The notes: generated by a model from the letters alone, not told the origin. A stretch of 64,000 bases of DNA from Acanthaster planci (GCF_001949145.1 NW_019091357.1:1295210-1359209); one strand, 5' to 3'. Shown: positions 1-13,037, counted from the first letter of the stretch. Program-made: numbers and translations.

Positions 1-527
1 AGATGTAAAAACGTGCTTTTCGCAAAATCTTGGAGAAAGAATCTTACATCTTGGACTAGATTTAAAAACATGACTTTCTCTTCTGGTGCAGGCATCTTGA
101 CAACCTGACAACCAAGCTCTTCTGAGCTGACTGATTTGAGGTTGAGAACTTTGCAAGTTGCGCACAAATTGGCATGAAATTTAAATGAAGCTAAAGTGTG
201 AGGTTGATTTTAATGCTGGAAATTTAACCGGTCACTGATTCCGGAGTTCTAATGGCTTAGTTGACCCTGCTTCGAGCAGCACCATTTTCAATGCAATTTT
301 TCTTTCATGAAGTCGACAAATATCCAAGAACAATCCAACTAGCTGATTTAAAATGTGTTTTGAACTCTTAACAAGCTCGCAACATGACCATTACTCAATC
401 GAAAATGACAAATTTTGTCGTTTTACGCCCCTGTAGAAGTGTTTGTGAAATGTTATACCCCGCGTTGGCTCAAACTTTAATCGCGGTTCAACGTATAGCT
501 ACGTTAGAGGAGAGAGATTTCTAATAC

Positions 528-632
528 CATGGCAACTTGGTCTCCAAAGTGATCAAAGGGCTCCATGATAAATTCATCAACAGCCATGTTGGGAAAGCTG
601 ACGTCAGGAAACTTGCTTTTGAAGATTGCCAT
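528..632 (-). CDS. First coding exon of a 4CL/luciferase-like acyl-CoA ligase (partial)
   Basis: A 35-codon minus-strand exon starts at ATG (632-630) and ends in V-A-M immediately before a GT (527), phase 0. The peptide carries K-F-P-D-V, then V-D-E-F-I-M-E and F-G-D-Q-V-A-M. This is the N-terminal signature of the ANL superfamily (4-coumarate-CoA ligase and firefly-luciferase-like acyl-CoA synthetases: S-x-x-P-D-V...F-v-l-e/F-x-x-y-g-d-k-x-A). Such enzymes adenylate a carboxylic acid and transfer it to CoA, often in peroxisomes. All catalytic exons would lie left of the window, so substrate and completeness cannot be judged. A paralogous exon lies at 5672-5761 on the same strand. The start is chosen because it is the only in-frame ATG just before the conserved motif. 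Family assignment rests on a short motif only. Confidence 0.6.
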
Positions 633-924
633 CTTGTTGGTGGGTGCGGTAATTGCGATTAACTGCTCAGGAATTTCAGTTAGGGACAAACTGTTAAAAG
701 GAAAAAATACTAATAATGATAAATACGACAATTTTCCAAATAATTGAATATACACATGTAAGTGATGGACGCGATGGTCACTCAGCACAATTGCATCTTG
801 GTGCTACCAATGGATCCAGTATGAAACCTAAACCTTCCTTTTTGAAACCTCCACAACTACAAATCACAAAGAACAGGTGATTGGTCATTCGCAGATTTAT
901 TGGCAAAACTTTCAATGACTTTAA

Positions 925-2290
925 TTTGTAACACCCAAGTGACCGCTAGCTCGTCCGACCACTATGAACTTCACAAAGGACCTCTTCTCGAAGCTTCCCT
1001 GGAAGTACCAGGCGCCATCTGACTGACTTCCCATCATAGGACTTCAAGCTTCTGCACAGCACCCCATCGCGCACGTGCAACTGGTCCCAGAGGGACCATA
1101 GCGTCTTGTGGGCAGCCTAGGTGCATGAAACAGCTTCCCAAAGAGTTCTACTGCCCACCTCTTCTCTAGATTTAACAACCCAACTCGTGCTGGGATCTTC
1201 CAGCTGTGCTTGCCTGACAGCATCCTTAGGCATGCATGGTTCGGCAGAGATACCGCTCACTTCAGCCTTTGGGACCCTAGGATTAGCAACCTCTCCCTGA
1301 CCCACAGCAATACCAGGAGGTTTAGTGCTCCCAACACCCTCAGGTACCTGAGGTGCCTCCACTTCCTCCTCATCATTCCGACCACACTGCTTACAGATCT
1401 TCCTGGACAGCCCATTGGCATTCCCATGCTTTCGTCCAGGTCGGTGTTGAATGGTCAAATCATACTCACTGATGACTTCAAGACATCTAGCAAGCTGGCC
1501 CTCAGGGCTTTTAAAATCAAGCAACCACCGGAGGGCAGCATGATCATTGTGAAGGACAACCTTCAGGTACTGCCTGAACTGTTTCAAGTAGACCACCTCC
1601 GCCAACAGCTCCCACCGCGTAACGCAGTAGTTCTTTTCAGCTCTACTCAGTTTGTGGCTGGCATAGGCGATAACTTTCTCTTCGCCTCCATGGACCTGGG
1701 ACAAAACTGCCCCTATTCAAAGTCTACTAGCATCCGTATCTAGGATGTAGTCACTGTCTGGTACAGGGTTAGCCAAAACAGGTGCTGTCTGCAATTTATG
1801 TTTAAGCTCCTGAAATGCTTCTTGGCGAGCCTCCGTCCAGACGAATTCTCTGGCCTTTGCAGTCAAGGCATGCAACAGTGAGGCCACCTCAGCAAACCCA
1901 CGGATAAACCGCCTATAGTAGGAAGAGAGGCTAACAAAGCTTCGCACTTCCTTCACACACTTAGGTGTCGGCCACTCAGCCACGGCGCGCACCTTTTCAG
2001 GGTCCGTAGCTACACCCTTTGACGACGGTCCCAAGTAATTAACCTGCTTCTGGAACAAGAAGCACTTACTTGGCTTCAATTTCAGTCCAGCCTCTCTCAA
2101 CCTGGAGAGAACGACTCTCAGTCGCTCGATCTCCTCCTTGACCGTTTTGCCAAATACGATGACATCATCCAGGTATATTAACAGGATGTTTCACTGACGG
2201 AAGGCCTGCCATTACCATGTCCATCAGCCTCTCGAATGTGGCTGGGGCATTGCAGAGGCCGAAAGGCATGCATAGCCACTGACACGATTT
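925..2290 (-). mobile_element. Decayed Ty3/gypsy retrotransposon pol fragment
   Basis: Reading the minus strand from 2290 downward, I see the reverse-transcriptase motif P-F-G-L-C-N-A-P-A-T-F (about 2225-2262), the Y-L-D-D catalytic box (about 2165), the thumb segment containing Y-L-G and Y-Y-R-R-F-I (2100-1900), an RNase H core with D-T-D-A-S, Y-A-S-x-x-L-S, N-Y and H-N-D-H (about 1740-1550), R-P-G-R...G-L-S-R (about 1430), and the start of an integrase H2C2 finger (H...G-H-L-G, about 935). The order RT - RNase H - integrase is that of Ty3/gypsy pol. The frame is broken at least between the P-F-G and Y-L-D-D boxes, by a TGA just after D-T-D-A-S, and by stops before the integrase finger. No LTRs, gag or protease are present, and both ends are abrupt. 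This is a dead, truncated copy. Confidence 0.9.
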
Positions 2291-3779
2291 CTTTCTCTGT
2301 TTCTACCATGTTACTGTACTTATAGAGCAGATCAAATTCCCCCCCTCCCATTCTATAACATAATATTCCCCTCCCACCATTCACACGCCATCAACCTCCC
2401 CAACACACCCTCCATACGGGGTGAATTCACCACCATCTAGTAAATACCACGCCTATTCTCTTTTTTCCCTTTTAGTGGTATTGCTGCCCCGAGAATTTGC
2501 TCAATATACACCGTCCACGCTTTAAAACCTCTTCATTAATAAGTCCCAAATTAAGCACGTATGCACACATATTGCCTTGGAAGCAAGAAAAGTGAGCAGG
2601 CCATTAAAAATGTACACGGCTATGACTTCGATGACCATTTTCTCTCCGGTTTTCTGAATTTCTTCATTTGTTCCTTCGCAAAATCCCATTACATCGACGG
2701 TTTTTGGTATTACATTTAGTTCCTAATTTCACTGGGATTTTTAGTTTTCTGTTACAGGATTAACACTGTAATTCTTCAATGCATGAGTACTAAACTTACA
2801 TCGTTACTGTCCTCATAAAAAACCGATATTCTATATATTCTATGATCTAGCCGGTGCCGCGCGAAACCCGCTAGTATACAGTATCAGCAATGCACCAAGT
2901 TGGCGGCAGCTGTGACTAGATTCCACCACGTGCACGTACACCGTGCATGATACGAATGTACATGTATGTACGCGCAGGAGCAGGTGGGGTCACATTATGC
3001 TCGCCAACCAGACACGTTATGTGTGTATAGTTGCAAAAGTTCATGTAAGCGCATAATGAGGTACGTCTCTCCTGTGGCCCCAGTATCCCCAGAACTCTGC
3101 GACCTGGGGTATGCATGGAGGAATGTTTTTTTGCCGCAACGCCCCAGGGTGAAATACATTACCTACTCATTCGTTGGTGTAGCAGGTGGATCCGGGATAT
3201 GCAACTACATCTGCATCCTTACGGTTCCACGTGACGCACTGAACTAAGTAAGTGTACTACCACCCTCGTCAACGTACTGCGTCAACTAGGCCTGTGGATG
3301 GTACAAAGCAGCTGCATGCAGTGAAAATCATCGATGTAGGCAGCTGGGCCAACATCATGCATGGGTGCGTTCGATCAGCTTACACGTGTAAGCTAAACTC
3401 ACACGAGAGCGTTCGTTTAGCCATCATGTGATCTCCGTGCCTGCCCTGGTGTCAGCCACCACTACGCCAGCTGGCGAGCGGGTCCCTGGAGGCTGCCCGA
3501 GTGTAAGATGTCACGGATGGAGCATGGACATGATGGAACGTGGCGGGGACTTGAGCTTTTTCCCAGAATGCCTTGGTGAATACACTGCAGCGTTCGATTC
3601 GCCTCATTTTGAGGCTCGCCTTGCCGGTAAACACTGGTGTACNTCCGGGAAGCTAATCGAACGCACCGATGGTTTATCTATGTGCTTTAAAGCTGCGCGC
3701 CTCGACGAGTCCCTGGCCTAGTCCAAACTCTTGACCAGAATATAAGGTTAAATCAGTGCTCTGAAATATATGATTGCCG

Positions 3780-4120
3780 AGCTTTCGGTAACTGAGTGCC
3801 TTCTTCAGGGCAAGCAGATTCAGTTCTGAATGAACGCGGAAAAATCCACGTTCATTCCCCCTGGATGCAGCGTTCCAAGTTCGAAAATGACGCCGCTGCT
3901 CCAGTTCCTTACGCTGTACATCAGATGACGCTTTCCGCAGGATGCAGACGCTTACCTCACCGAGGGAATGTGGCGGCGCGCAAAAGTGATGCGCAACAGT
4001 GAGACCAGGTGTTTGTTGGCGCACACTGCCCAAGTGTTCTGCGAAGCGGTCACTAGGGCGACGCTTGGTCTCTCCGATGTACATTTTACCACAGCGACGA
4101 CATGTAACGCAGCACTTTTG
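3780..4120 (-). mobile_element. Penelope-like element GIY-YIG endonuclease fragment
   Basis: The minus-strand translation contains a Cys-rich run C-C-V-T-C-R-R-C-G-K leading directly into M-Y-I-G-E-T-K-R-R, then D-R-F-A-E-H-L and a later H-F...H-S segment and E-Q. The C-x-x-C-x-K-x-Y-I-G-E-T...R-x-x-E-H pattern is that of the GIY-YIG endonuclease domain at the C-terminus of Penelope-like retroelements. The open frame continues to about 3674, but the part after E-Q is not recognisable. No reverse transcriptase is seen upstream, so this is a 3' fragment. A single ambiguous base (N) lies nearby at 3643. Confidence 0.72.
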
Positions 4121-4584
4121 CGCGCCGCCACACGGTTTTTACACAGAGCACTGTACAAAGATTATTTGTAATCCCGGTCGTCCGTTTTTCATTCATTCAT
4201 TTAAAGAATTTCCACCTCGTGAGTCGTTTCTTGACACTACGCCCCTCCCTCAACTATTGTCCATGATGCGTTTAGCTGGGAGATGAATTCGATCCATTGT
4301 CCAGTGTTGGTTAGCTGTACCTCTGCGTATAAAAGCTTAAATTCTTTGCCTAAACCGTGGAGTGCGTAACTCTAATTTGGCTGAGTGCACATTTGTGTTT
4401 TCATTTATAAGCACGGTGCACGCATACAAAGTCACACACATTTGGCATTGCCACTGATCGTAGGTAAAGGAGGCACAGCCTGTCTTCATTACCCTGCAAG
4501 CCGAAATAGATTTATACCGGTTAGCTGAGGAAAGATGCTGGATTAAACGTTTCCAATGCTATTGGTATAATTTTCAGTGCAGAG

Positions 4585-4799
4585 GTGGGGATTTTTACAC
4601 CTCCAACACCAAGCAAATGTGATGAGCGGCTAATTCGGAAAATAAAGTCAACTGTCTCTTCATATGAAGACCACTTTTACAACCTTGGAGTACACATCGG
4701 AATCCCTCATGCAGTCACCATTGGAAATGATTTCGTTTGGCAAAATACATCCGGTTGGACTTGGAGTAATATACATGTACATCTGGGAAGTACTGATAG
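4585..4799 (+). CDS. Candidate internal exon, weak death-domain-like look
   Basis: This open stretch is bounded by a good acceptor (a pyrimidine-rich run then TTTTCAGTGCAG, with the alternative AG at 4584) and a strong donor (ATAG/GTAAGT at 4800). It encodes about 71 residues. The first half, around L-I-R-K-I-K-S-T-V-S-S-Y-E-D followed by L-G-V-H-I-G-I, resembles helices 1-3 of a death domain (L-x-x-I-x-x-x-V-x-x-x-W-x-x-L-A-x-x-L-G-I). The second half does not obviously continue that fold. No partner exons are recognised on either side. It could be a real exon of a gene otherwise hidden in the noncoding sequence, or chance; I favour neither strongly. Confidence 0.3.
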
Positions 4800-4823
4800 G
4801 TAAGTTTCTGAACGATTAATCTG

Positions 4824-5039
4824 CACTCTAAAAACTCCCGGGTCAGATTGACCCAGAATTGGGCATGCCCTTTTCTGGGTCAAAAAATGACCCCCTTTCA
4901 GGTCGCATTTGACCCTTTCTGGGTCATAATTTGAGCCGGAAAATATTTGACCCTTTCTGGGTCATAATTTGACCAGGAAAAGGGTCACGCTAAATGGAAT
5001 CCAATTTTGGGTCAATATGACCCGGGAATTTTTAGAGTG
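4824..5039. repeat. MITE with CACTCTAAAAA terminal inverted repeats
   Basis: The element starts CACTCTAAAAA and ends TTTTTAGAGTG, a perfect 11-bp inverted terminus. The arms extend inward imperfectly (CCGGGTCA near the left, TGACCCGGG near the right). The interior holds several direct copies of a TGACCC-TTTCTGGGTCA motif that are themselves near-palindromic, so the whole unit can fold into a long hairpin. There is no coding capacity. It starts 25 bp beyond the candidate exon donor at 4800. Confidence 0.85.
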
Positions 5040-5671
5040 TGTTCTGTAAAGTTATACATGAATTGTCATCGTTATAGTTATTTTTTAATAGTTTTCTTTA
5101 ATAAAAGCGAAAGAGTTAGATTGAAGTTAAATTGAAAGTAAATCGGCTAAATGCGAAGTTTAAAAATGAAAAAAACACAGACAAAAACCCAAAATTATAC
5201 GTTGCAATTAACATATACATATGTAAAGGTGACAAAAATGATAAAATAGAAATAAAATGGGTAGAGTATGCATAAAACTGAATAGACATATTAATTAAAA
5301 TATACGTGAAATAAAAAAACTTTAGTGGAAGTCTGTATTCACCACCGACCACAGCGCGGCAAATCAAAAAGTTGGAGAAGACATTAATACGTATAGAACG
5401 CAAAAACGGTGTTCTTAACTGTTATGAGCCTTTGACGTTGTAAAAATTCAATAAAACTGTGATTTCTGTGTCTATCCAGTCAATTTCGACCTGTTAGCTT
5501 TTTAAAAGAATATGCGGTTTACTGTAAATTCCTGAGAATACTCGAAACTCTTCTCATTAGTATGACGTCATCAGGGTGGTTTAATCCCGCTGCCTTTACA
5601 GTTTGTGACCCTACTGTACTCCTAGAATTATATCCCCAAAGTATTTCTTTGCAAATTAAGGAATACGCTAC

Positions 5672-5761
5672 CATGGCAACGCGGTCCTCATAGCTCTCAA
5701 AGTGTTCCATGACAAACTCGTCCACAGCAGGGACGGCCACATCCGGGAACTTGATCTTCAT
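5672..5761 (-). CDS. Second 4CL/luciferase-like first exon (partial)
   Basis: A 30-codon minus-strand exon from ATG (5761-5759) ends in R-V-A-M before a GT (5671), phase 0. It is clearly related to the exon at 528-632: both read K-x-K-F-P-D-V, A-V-D-E-F-(I/V)-M-E, F and V-A-M, and both stop at exactly the same codon and phase. No later exons of this family are recognisable between 5.67 kb and the next copy at 0.63 kb. This may therefore be an alternative first exon of the same gene, the start of a tandem gene whose remaining exons I cannot see, or an orphan duplicate. Five fewer residues than the other copy (no A-I-F-K/S type insert after M, and one residue pair missing near P-N-M) are the main differences. 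Confidence 0.55.
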
Positions 5762-6004
5762 GATAGCTGAGAATTGTTCTTTTACTCACGGCCAGCCATA
5801 GTTTTAGCAGCTTCTTGTAGGAAGAGCACGACCGTGACGTCAAAAGTGACTACAGTATCACTATCCAGCACATACTTCGGACTTCACGCGACTAAAGCGA
5901 AAACGAACGAGACTTTGCGAGATCAAATCAGATACTGGCTCTGTGAATTCCGAAAAGTTGAACATATTCAACTCGAGAGAAAATTTGCTTCAAATTTTTC
6001 GTGA

Positions 6005-9000
6005 CGTCAAATTCGCTTCCCTTTTAAAAACATTTGCCTGTAGTATGAATCGGCCTTAAGATTTGACGGCCAATCTGGAGAGTTAGGAATGTGCCTTGGT
6101 GACATTTCTCTGTGACAAAAAGTATCCCCTGATAAAATTGTGTTGGTTACGTCATCTGTGGTGTCTTGACTTACTGAAGAGAAACCGTCAACTTATTCAA
6201 GAGCAACTTCCGCAGCTCAATCCCTTGATTAAGAAAAAATCAATCCCAACGGGAAAAAGTCTTTAGATTCATTTTTCTTGTAGTAATTGAAAGGCAAACC
6301 TTTCCACAGCACCTCTCGTGGGAGGGGATGCTCCTTTAAAGGATGATAAATAAATCGAAATCCTTTCACAAAAACTCTCCATTCACGCCACTCGGCACAG
6401 AAAATAATTTCCCCATCTCCGAATTCAAAGGCGACCGTTCATTTGTGTTAGCGCCCTCTATCACACCTTGCCTCCTTTTTCATCCAAGATCGCTGCACCC
6501 CCCCCTCTACATTAGACCTATAGTTTTTGGTATTTTTGCATACAGCGAGCTTTTAAAATGTGACCACTTTGGGGCCCAGCACAGTTAAATAACAGGTTTC
6601 CAACTTCGATGGCGGCACCGTGTGGGTTACATGTTTATCAATTTGAAGCAAGCCTACGAGAAAAAAAATTGAGAATTTCCAGTCTTCTATTGCGTACCCT
6701 GAAAGTGACCTAGACGAGCTGGCAAGTAAAAAAACATAGACTTACGATTGCCTGCTTGTTGGGATTTTTGTTCAAGTAAATAAATTGCTCTTGCTTAATA
6801 AATCTTGGTTTAGTACACGGTCATAATTTCAATAGCTACTTGAAAGAAACAACGCTACATGTATTCTTCACAAGAAAACTGAAGCACCGTTTTTTATATT
6901 ATAATAATATGTTTCTTCTCGGGAATGATTTTTTTTGTCTTTTTCTTTAGATTTTTGGTTACACTATCTTGTTCTGAACAAAAGATGAGAAGAAAATATG
7001 AAATCACTACAAAATAAAGGGCAGAAGACCAGGTTGCTTTTTTAAAATGACCGTGACTGGTCACACGAGACGGAATTGCTAAGAAATGGAGTTACAGAAT
7101 GTAGCCATCCTGAATTTGCAAATGAAACGAAATCTTATGGCGTCAATTTGAAATATTTTCCCTTACTATCCGCAGACATTTTAAATCGAAAATATTGACA
7201 ATGAAAACCCATATCAATTCACATCAAGGCCAGAACATACCTAATTACGAACGAGATTTTTACGATGATATTTGCCCTGTGAATGCACAAATTAAAAGTT
7301 GAACATATTTGATAACTGAACGAATGATTTGGGACTTCAAATTCGCTTATTCCCTTCTTGTTTGCCTGATGTATGTGAACCGGCCTTTAACCAATGAGCG
7401 TAAAGCCAGTTCCTTTCTCCCATTTTTTTGTGAATGGTTATTTCACAACACTTTGTCATACAAACGAGCTCCGTGGGGTAATTTGTGGAGATACACGAGC
7501 CATTTTGTTGTGATATTGATGTAATGTTTGGCCTTTTCCATCACGAGCCGCTGACGGTTTCCTGTGGAAATATTCAGTGTTTTCATTCAACACACTCCCT
7601 GGCGATGGACATGAAAGGGGAAATTATACCCTGAATGAAAATGCACAGTTTGGGATTCTGCAAAGTCATCCAACCTAAATCCACTGATGTGGATAAACAT
7701 TGAGAATGAAAACCGCCGCGATACAAACCCAACAGTAATTGGGGCATATTCAGAGAAAAACGAGGCCGGGTTAAGTGTTTAATTGGCCTCACAGGCAGAT
7801 GGTGTTCCGTAGGCCCCAATCGTAGGCGTCGCTGTAGGGAGGTGTGTGGGGGGGGTTCACAGCCCTATTACCGTAGTCTGTTTTGTCGTCAAACTCATGC
7901 GTCTGTTGGCAAAAAATGGGAAAAGAAAGGGGGGAGGGTAACGTGTCGGGTCAGGGAACCAGTCTACCATTACACTCATGACATCTGCCGTCGGTCCGTC
8001 GACAAATTTCATGATGGCAAGCCCCCCCCCCTTTAAATCGGTCTAGCCACGCTGCTGGTTATCCCTAATTGAAATGCTAAGCCGGAGTTATAAGCTATGA
8101 ACTTTTCCGTACGCCGGTGCGTATGTTGGTATTTGCGTTTCGTGGCACACCTGTAATAGTATTCTCGTAAGCCTTACAGCAGCATTTTCGTTTCAGTTCC
8201 CGAACTGTTCGTTGGCCCAGGCACAGTGCCTTATTAGATAATCCGACCATGGATAGAAAGCTAATTATTGTCAAATTGTCGTCCAAAATTTGCCCGCTAA
8301 TCGTTGCACAACACGGAGGAAGACTTCTGTGATCACTCTCAGTTCCTTCCCAATTGTGTCATGCGCATGTGAAATTATATTATTTGCCAACGGTGCATGA
8401 TGTCATCTGTAATCGCCGTTTTCGGGAGATAAGATTATCGTCTTTGGTTTTGCTTTTGTCGCCAAAAGTATAGTTCACATGTTTTTATTCGTTTAATTCG
8501 ATTCCATCCTTCTACGTTACCCCCCCCCCCTGACGGTGTACATAAGTTGATACAATGAGATTGCTGCTATGTCAACTTTCAAGCAGGTATTTTGACTTTA
8601 AACTTGACTATCCGCACAAAATGACCACGTATCGTTCAGATGAACACTCGGAATTATTCAAATTAATCAATTTAAGCGCCATTAAGCCGATGCCTTTGCC
8701 ATAGAACTATGATAAGCTAAGTTGGATGACGACCAATTTCAACCTATGTAACCTCTCCCACGAGACTTTACCAACTCAACACAGCTTAGGCTACCTGCCT
8801 TGCCATGCGTGATCCTTTGAGCTTGCTCGCAGTTTATTTCTTCAAATTATTTCTGTTCTTTCAAATGAGCCCAGTAGCTAAATGCATTCAAGATCGACAT
8901 ACATTGTTCGATATCTTTCCCCCTCCTTCCTGGCAGTGCCAAGTAGGCAGAATAAGAAGATTACTTTTTTGATGGCAGATTTACGATCAGATTACACATA

Positions 9001-12000
9001 CTTGCTTGAATCTGGACGGGATCTCTTAATTGATTGCATGAGAATAGCAATGAGTATTTTAATTATGTATTGTTTGCTTTGCCACACATATAAAACGGGG
9101 AATATATCCTTTGGCCTCCCCTCCAGTACGGGAATATATTCCCCCTTCCCCAGGATTTACTCCCATGGTCTTTTCATGCTTCTATCTCGCTGTTTCTTTC
9201 TGGCTCGATCAACGCCCCTTCGATTTTTTTTACGAAATCTGTCCTGAGATTTGAAGGCATCGGTGCCCCCCCCTCTGGGAACAAACGATGTGGGCTAGTT
9301 TAATTGGGTTTCATGTATATTGTATCCAAAGTCTCTCAACTTTCTTCGTTTTTTTCTTTTCCGCGTGCAGGTCCCTACAAGTCCCCAGTTTTCCCGGAAC
9401 GATCTGGGGGTACGACTCCCCCTCACTACGTCACTCAGTCTCACTGTATGATTCTGTTGGTCTATTCTCACTATCGTCACGTGCCTGCAACGTGAAAAAC
9501 TTTAGAAAACCACCGAGAAACCAGCGTGTTGACCCAATGATTTCCTCGTGATGTGCGGCCTTTTAATTTGTGAAAGGCACAAAAACTGAAACGTCATTTA
9601 CGCAAAGCTCTTCCGAGTTTTGCTACGTCGTGTGTGGACAGGTAGGGCTTTACACTGCTAGTCAATAGAGACTCAGTTATCGATTTCCCGCTCGAAAAAA
9701 CAAGGCTGGTTTCCCGGTTTCAGATAGACTGGTTGGCTATACCACGTGGACTGACATTTTATAGAAACGGTGGTATCGGGAAAGGTCCCCTCGAGTTGGG
9801 GAATTCCAATTTTCTTTATGTTTAACCTCTTGAAGAATCTTGTGTCATTGCATCATCGTGTAGGTTTTCATTGTATATTTGACACTAATACGGGGATTTG
9901 AACTAATCTCCACTTGTCAGGGGTAATTTTGTCCTGATTTTCTTTTCAGTCGAGTCAAACAAGTTTACGATTAAAAGGCCAGTATGTTGTTTCCGTTTTG
10001 GTAGTGTAATTTTATTCAGGTGTGCTTTACCGAGGGACGTTTTCCGTTACGTTGTTGCAGCGAATGCTTTTCAGGTTTTGTCTTTATATTACCAAATCTT
10101 TCAAATTGCCTCAAGTTTGATTTCTTGCACAGCATTTTAGATAATTCAACCGGTTTAAAAAGTGAGTATCATACGTTCACATTACTATCTTAACTTTCCA
10201 GAGGTGCCATTATTAATTATTTAAGGTATTTGATGCGGTATGTCAACCTAACCTGCTCCCGTCTATTCCGAGTTAAACTTAGTACGACATACGTCTAAGC
10301 CTCTTCCCCCTTCAATAACCTAAGTCTGGACCCGCCCATTTCTAACAGTGAACCCTATTTTCCAAGAATAACCCGCACAAAATGGACCCAAACGTCTCAA
10401 CACGACTTTAATACTTTTCAATGATGTATCGGAGTCATTTAGGGAAATACCTTAACACCAAAGATTTTTTTCAGGGTGGGAAGGAGAACTTTATTTTATT
10501 TTTATTTACTCCATTATGTCATCTTTAATGGGGGTAAGCTCCGATCAGTGCACAGCACTGCTTTGCATAGGGGCCCTTAGATTTACAACGCGGATACTCC
10601 TTAATCTAATGTCACTAAACGTCGCCCCATGGAATGTATTTCTGATGATTGTACAAACCAAAATTAATCGGTCCTTCTGCTTGAATTGGGGATTGCTGAC
10701 GCTTTACATTTCTTGGTAAAAAAACACTCGATATCCCTCACAGATCCGTCTTAATGACAAATCTCAGGCAAACAATGGATAAGTTTTGCGGCCATATCGA
10801 ATTCAGAAACCATGACGATAACATTCTGGTCCTACTGACGTGAATTTGTGAAGGTGTTCGTTGTAACAACTCCCAGTTCCAAACTCTGGTTTTGTTAAAA
10901 CGCAGCTTGTCAACCCCCAGAGCGCGCGTGCAACGGTTAGGGGTTTTCCCCATTGACGTCAGTATTAGCCAGGATGTGAATCAATGGCTGTTTCATTTGC
11001 CACAAATCTTCAAAGTCAAAGTCAACGGATAAATAATTCGCAGAAAATACACCATCATATTAACCGCCACCCTATCGCCTTTTCCTCTTGGTCTGAATTA
11101 ATTATTTGATTACATTAAGGAGACAATTTTTTCGGGTTCTCCAGGTGAAGAGTACTTTGTAAGAGGTAACTGTACGCACAATCGCGAATAGCCCAAAACA
11201 AAGCATTTCATGTTTGAAATATTGGAGTATATATAAAAGAAATGAACAGTAACACCAAACACAAACCATCAGAGATCCTTTGTGATTTGATGAATCGACG
11301 TTTGATTGCACCAATTTGTAAAATTCTGTAAAAACTGAGCTTACGATTAGTGTCTTTAAGAAAACACGCGTACAAAAAGTACACTTGTTTTCTCAAAAAC
11401 AAAAATGGATGGAATAACAAAAAAGGAGTCAAACCCGGGAATATGATCGAAATCAAACCATAGTAAGAATTGGAATGCATGGTGTTTTATACAGTTTTTT
11501 CGGGAGGGGGGAAATTGACCAGGAAAACCTTTACCTTTAAAAAATCATCATGCAACAGCCTCGGCCGATTTTTTTTATAGAGCACCACCACTGCACACCG
11601 AAACCTTTGAACAACTCTCCAAGTAGTTCAATTAAAAAAGAAAGAAACAAAAGAAATCACTCGGCGGCAATGAGGGAATCTGGAGAAAGATTTGTCACAT
11701 CTTCTAATTTTAGCTTGTGTTAGTTTCGCGGAATATAAAAAAGCAACAGGACTTTTTGAGGATCAGGGAATTTGTAGGGAACTCATCCGAAATGTTAGAA
11801 ATTTTGCGAATGCAAACCTGTATTGAATAAAATCGAAACCCCTTAAACAAACGCGGATATTCAGTACTGTCCAATTATAGGGCGAAAGGCAGGATTTCGT
11901 GGCGTGCCATTAAAACTGTTCTGGTCTATTGCTTTAAACTTAGAATAAAAAATCTGGGGAGAGTATAGTCATGCCCTTCGAACCGCAGCGTTGTCCCCAC

Positions 12001-13030
12001 CCACGCGATTGAAGATACAGGACTCAGGATGGGCGGGTGTCGTTGGGAAAAGGCATCAATCGGCTATGTAGATTGAAAGAGCAAAAGCTTGTTGCCAAGG
12101 GGTAGGGGAAGAGGTTTCATCGACAACAGAATGGAAAGGTCATTCCGATGACCCTTGCACGTCATTCTCCAAAGGACAACGTGAACAGGAACGCACCCAA
12201 ACACTCATGCTGCTTATGTCTGTAGAGTATTTCTCGGCACTGAGGGTCGGCTGAAATCTTGCCATGAACTAATAAAGAGATTTCGATACTTCTCCCCTCT
12301 CTTCTTTCAAATTTGTCGAGCAGAATAGAATGATATATAAAACTTTGTGACCCAGGATCAGCAGCGATTATTGCAGTGCAATAACCGTAATCACGGGATC
12401 GACCGTGTTATAGTGTTGACTGAGAGCGATATCTCTAACTATATAGCTGCATGTACTTAACCCCACTCTAATTTACTTCAAGAAATGTGATACAGTTGGA
12501 GACCACGTCTCTTTATAAACTGGTGTTGACATTGTCAGTTGATTGCCGGGGGTGGGATTGGGGGTGGGGTAGATTCAATGGGAGGGGTGTTGTTTACATA
12601 ATTAAGTTTCGTATCCCAACTCGGGTAATTTTTTTCCGCTAAAGCGACTGGGATGTGAGGATCGATGATCTATTTTGATTATTTTTAGTATTCATAATGT
12701 AATTTGGAAGAGCCCACCGCTCAACTAGAAGATGTTATTGGCGTATGCCATTACCTTTACAAATTTCTGAGTTTTTTTCTCAGTTTTTTGTAAAACAATT
12801 GTCCAGATTTCAAGATTTCAAATGTCTAGAAACCCCTTCAAAATGTTTGCGTTCCACTAAAGAAGTAGTTTATTTTTAAAAAGAGGGAAAATTGATTTGA
12901 ACGAAAATGTTTCATGATATTTAAAAGTTAAAGGGAACTACATAGCAACAGTAACAACAGCAAATATTGCCAAGGAATTCTGAGTCATTTTTCTATTTTG
13001 CCTTTTTTCCTGCAGTTGGAGCAACTCCCC
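6005..13030. other. Intergenic, no gene recognised
   Basis: About 7 kb of AT-rich sequence with only short, unrelated open frames on both strands. Notable low-level structure: C runs at about 8026-8032 and 8521-8530, and a short inverted repeat around 9098-9146 (GGGGAATATAT and ATATATTCCCC). I see no domain motif, RNA gene or paired splice pattern I would defend. Confidence 0.6.
12548..12571 (+). other. Potential G-quadruplex
   Basis: Four or more G-runs of at least three, separated by loops of one to three bases (GGGGGTGGGATT then GGGGGTGGGG), satisfy the classical G4 pattern. It lies about 950 bp upstream of the TATA box of IL-17-like gene a. Any function is unknown. Confidence 0.6.
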
Positions 13031-13037
13031 AAAATCT

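Noticed and set aside
1210-1743. 177-codon plus-strand open frame
   Set aside because: It is the antisense shadow of the Ty3/gypsy RNase H region; the minus strand carries the conserved motifs.
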